From positions 1-6,637 of the forward strand of contig JACQTG010000082.1 of NCBI GenBank assembly GCA_016210895.1: a stretch of DNA of 6,637 nucleotides, read 5' to 3'. Below are positions 5,282-6,637 of this stretch, one piece after another. Made by a program: the position numbers and the translations under genes. The notes under the pieces were generated by a model. It saw only the letters and a list, made by a program, of their open reading frames with translations. It was not told where the DNA came from and made no database searches. This stretch comes from Acidobacteriota bacterium (GTDB lineage: Bacteria > Acidobacteriota > Terriglobia > Acidoferrales > 2-02-FULL-67-57). Position 1 is the stretch's first letter, and every line of letters starts with the position of its first letter.

Positions 5282-5941
5282 CTATTTCCGCGCCAGAATG
5301 ATCTCCGAGTGGAGCCCGCCGGGAATGAACGTCCGCTCCACCGCCTCAAATCCGGCCGCACGCACGTAGGACTCGGCCAACACCGGCCGGCAGCCTCCGA
5401 AGAGGTAGGCCACGAGCCAATCCGGCGTCAGCCGATAGGCCCTCTCCCACCAGGTCAGCCGGTGGCCCTGCTTGCTGAAATTGACCAGCAGCAGGCGTCC
5501 GCCCGACCGCAGCACCCGGCGAAATTCCCCCAGCAGCGGCGTGAGCTCTTCCGTCGGAATCAGATCGAGCAAATAGCTCGCCCAGACAAGGTCGAAATAG
5601 TTCCCCGGGAAGGGCAGCGCGCACGCATCGGCGCGGACGAGCCATGCATCGGCCTGCCCGCCGCGGCGGGCTACGCGCCGACGTGTGGCCTTCAGCATCC
5701 AGGGGGAAACGTCCACGCCAATGAGCTGCCCCGCAGCACCCACGCGTGGCCACAGGCGCGCAAAGGCCGCCGCCGTGCCCACGCCCACTTCCAGCACGCG
5801 CTCCCCGGCGCGCACCTGCGCTTGGGCCAGGCCGCACGTGACGGCTTCGCGCTCCAGCCGCGCCGCCGTGCGCCCATAGAGGAAGCTGAAAAAATTGTAG
5901 GCCCGCACAATCGCGGACCGGCTCCCCCGCGCGTCAATCAC
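5282..5941 (-). CDS. Class I SAM-dependent methyltransferase (UbiE/Methyltransf_11-like)
   Basis: The 219-residue protein has a Rossmann-type SAM fold. Motif I is VLEVGVGTA (49-57), the acidic residue that would hold the SAM ribose is D77 in IGVDVSPWML, and ADACALPFPGNYFDLVW (104-120) carries D105 near the adenine site. FRRVLRSGGRLLLVNF (140-155) is the usual post-motif helix and strand. An N-terminal aromatic helix (RAYNFFSFLYGRTAARLE) resembles the cap of UbiE/MenG and phospholipid N-methyltransferases. The substrate cannot be determined; a quinone precursor, a lipid or another small molecule are all possible. The start is a GTG whose last two bases, with the next base, form the TGA stop of ffh (GTGA overlap). 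No good Shine-Dalgarno precedes it, so translation probably depends on ribosomes finishing ffh. Methyltransferase fold is firm; specificity is open. Confidence 0.88.
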   Translation of the reverse strand: MIDARGSRSAIVRAYNFFSFLYGRTAARLEREAVTCGLAQAQVRAGERVLEVGVGTAAAFARLWPRVGAAGQLIGVDVSPWMLKATRRRVARRGGQADAWLVRADACALPFPGNYFDLVWASYLLDLIPTEELTPLLGEFRRVLRSGGRLLLVNFSKQGHRLTWWERAYRLTPDWLVAYLFGGCRPVLAESYVRAAGFEAVERTFIPGGLHSEIILARK

Positions 5942-6637
5942 GGGAGTCGCGAAAGCCCGAGCCGGCGCGCCAGGGCGGATGTGGCACCTTTGCCGCCCTT
6001 CATCGTTTTCATCATCCGGCGCATGGCGGCGAACTGGCGCAGGAGCTGGTTCACTTGTTGGACGCTGGTGCCGCTGCCGCGGGCAATCCGGCGCCGCCGC
6101 TTGCCGTCGATGATGTCGGGCCGCCGCCGCTCCCGCGGCGTCATCGAATCGATGATAGCTTCGAGATGCACCAGCTTGCGCTCGTCCGCCTCCACACCCG
6201 GTAGTTGGCTCGCTCCCGGAATCATCGCCAGCACCTGGTCGAGCGGGCCCATCCGCCGCAGCGCGCCGAGCTGCTCACGGAAATCTTCGAAGGTAAACTC
6301 CGCCTTGCGGAGTTTTTCCTCCAGCACCTCCGCCTGCTTGCGCTCGACGACTTCTTCGGCGCGCTCGATCAGCGACAGCACGTCGCCCATCCCCAGAATG
6401 CGGCTGACGATGCGGTCGGGATGGAACACCTCGAGCTGCTCGTATTTCTCCCCCACGCCGATGAACTTGATCGGTTGGCCGGTGACGCCGCGGATGGAGA
6501 GCGCGGCGCCGCCGCGCGCGTCACCATCGAGCTTGGTCAGAATGACGCCGGTCAGCGCCAGCCGTTGATGGTAGGTTTCGGCGCTGCGCACCGCATCCTG
6601 GCCGGTCATGGCATCGGCGACGAACAGTGTCTCGACC
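5938..6637 (-). CDS. ffh: Signal recognition particle protein Ffh, C-terminal part (5' end outside window)
   Basis: Ffh binds 4.5S RNA and signal sequences of nascent membrane proteins and, with FtsY, delivers ribosomes to the membrane in a GTP-dependent way. The frame enters from the right edge as VETLFVADAMTGQDAV, the late NG-domain segment; about 233 residues are visible. The G4 motif TKLDGDARGGAAL and the closing-loop region GQPIKFIGVGEKYEQLEVF follow, then RIVSRILGMGDVLSLIE at the NG-M junction. The M domain runs from FTFEDFREQLGALRRMGPL to the RNA-binding signature RRRRIARGSGTSVQQVNQLL and the Met-rich FAAMRRMMKTMKGG. The C-terminal tail is short. The ATG at 6609 is internal, not the start. 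The P-loop and NTD are outside the window. The stop overlaps the methyltransferase start by 4 nt. ffh next to rpsP is a common bacterial arrangement. Confidence 0.97.
   Translation of the reverse strand, partial: VETLFVADAMTGQDAVRSAETYHQRLALTGVILTKLDGDARGGAALSIRGVTGQPIKFIGVGEKYEQLEVFHPDRIVSRILGMGDVLSLIERAEEVVERKQAEVLEEKLRKAEFTFEDFREQLGALRRMGPLDQVLAMIPGASQLPGVEADERKLVHLEAIIDSMTPRERRRPDIIDGKRRRRIARGSGTSVQQVNQLLRQFAAMRRMMKTMKGGKGATSALARRLGLSRLP

Overview
The window is a GC-rich bacterial chromosomal segment built around the ribosome-maturation and SRP cluster: ffh, a methyltransferase, rpsP, khpA, rimM, trmD, a small secreted protein, rplS, then rnhB. All of these lie on the minus strand, so the operon reads from high to low coordinates. 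The high GC, frequent GTG/TTG starts, this cluster order, a TPR protein next to rnhB and a peptidase-MA-like secreted protein are compatible with an Acidobacteriota-type genome. That assignment is inference from protein style, because no rRNA or other taxonomic marker is present. I see no insertion sequence, phage gene, CRISPR array, tRNA or rRNA.

Layout from the right edge. The 3' part of ffh (window edge to 5938) overlaps a class I SAM-dependent methyltransferase gene (5941-5282) by 4 nt. A 93-nt gap follows, with a GC-rich hairpin and a promoter carrying a perfect TATAAT -10. This promoter leads into rpsP (TTG start behind an AGGAGGTGA ribosome binding site), khpA, rimM and trmD, which are tightly packed and probably co-transcribed. 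An unrecognised 140-residue protein with a signal peptide begins 8 nt after trmD. After 84 nt, with a candidate internal promoter and a possible hairpin over the ribosome binding site, comes rplS.

Left part. A plus-strand gene (1536-2333) encodes a secreted peptidase-MA-like protein whose zinc motif reads HExxQ rather than HExxH. It converges on rplS with a 4-nt stop-to-stop overlap and diverges from rnhB (1437-787). A 217-nt spacer with nothing recognisable separates rnhB from the 5' part of a TPR protein gene that runs off the left edge.

The cluster genes serve translation and its quality: S16 and L19 are ribosomal proteins, RimM matures the 30S subunit, TrmD makes m1G37 in tRNA, KhpA binds RNA, Ffh targets nascent membrane proteins and RNase HII repairs ribonucleotides in DNA. 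Most of the window is ordinary. The points worth a second look are the Glu in place of the catalytic Asp of TrmD, the degenerate metallopeptidase motif, and possible translational control elements at rplS and rpsP.
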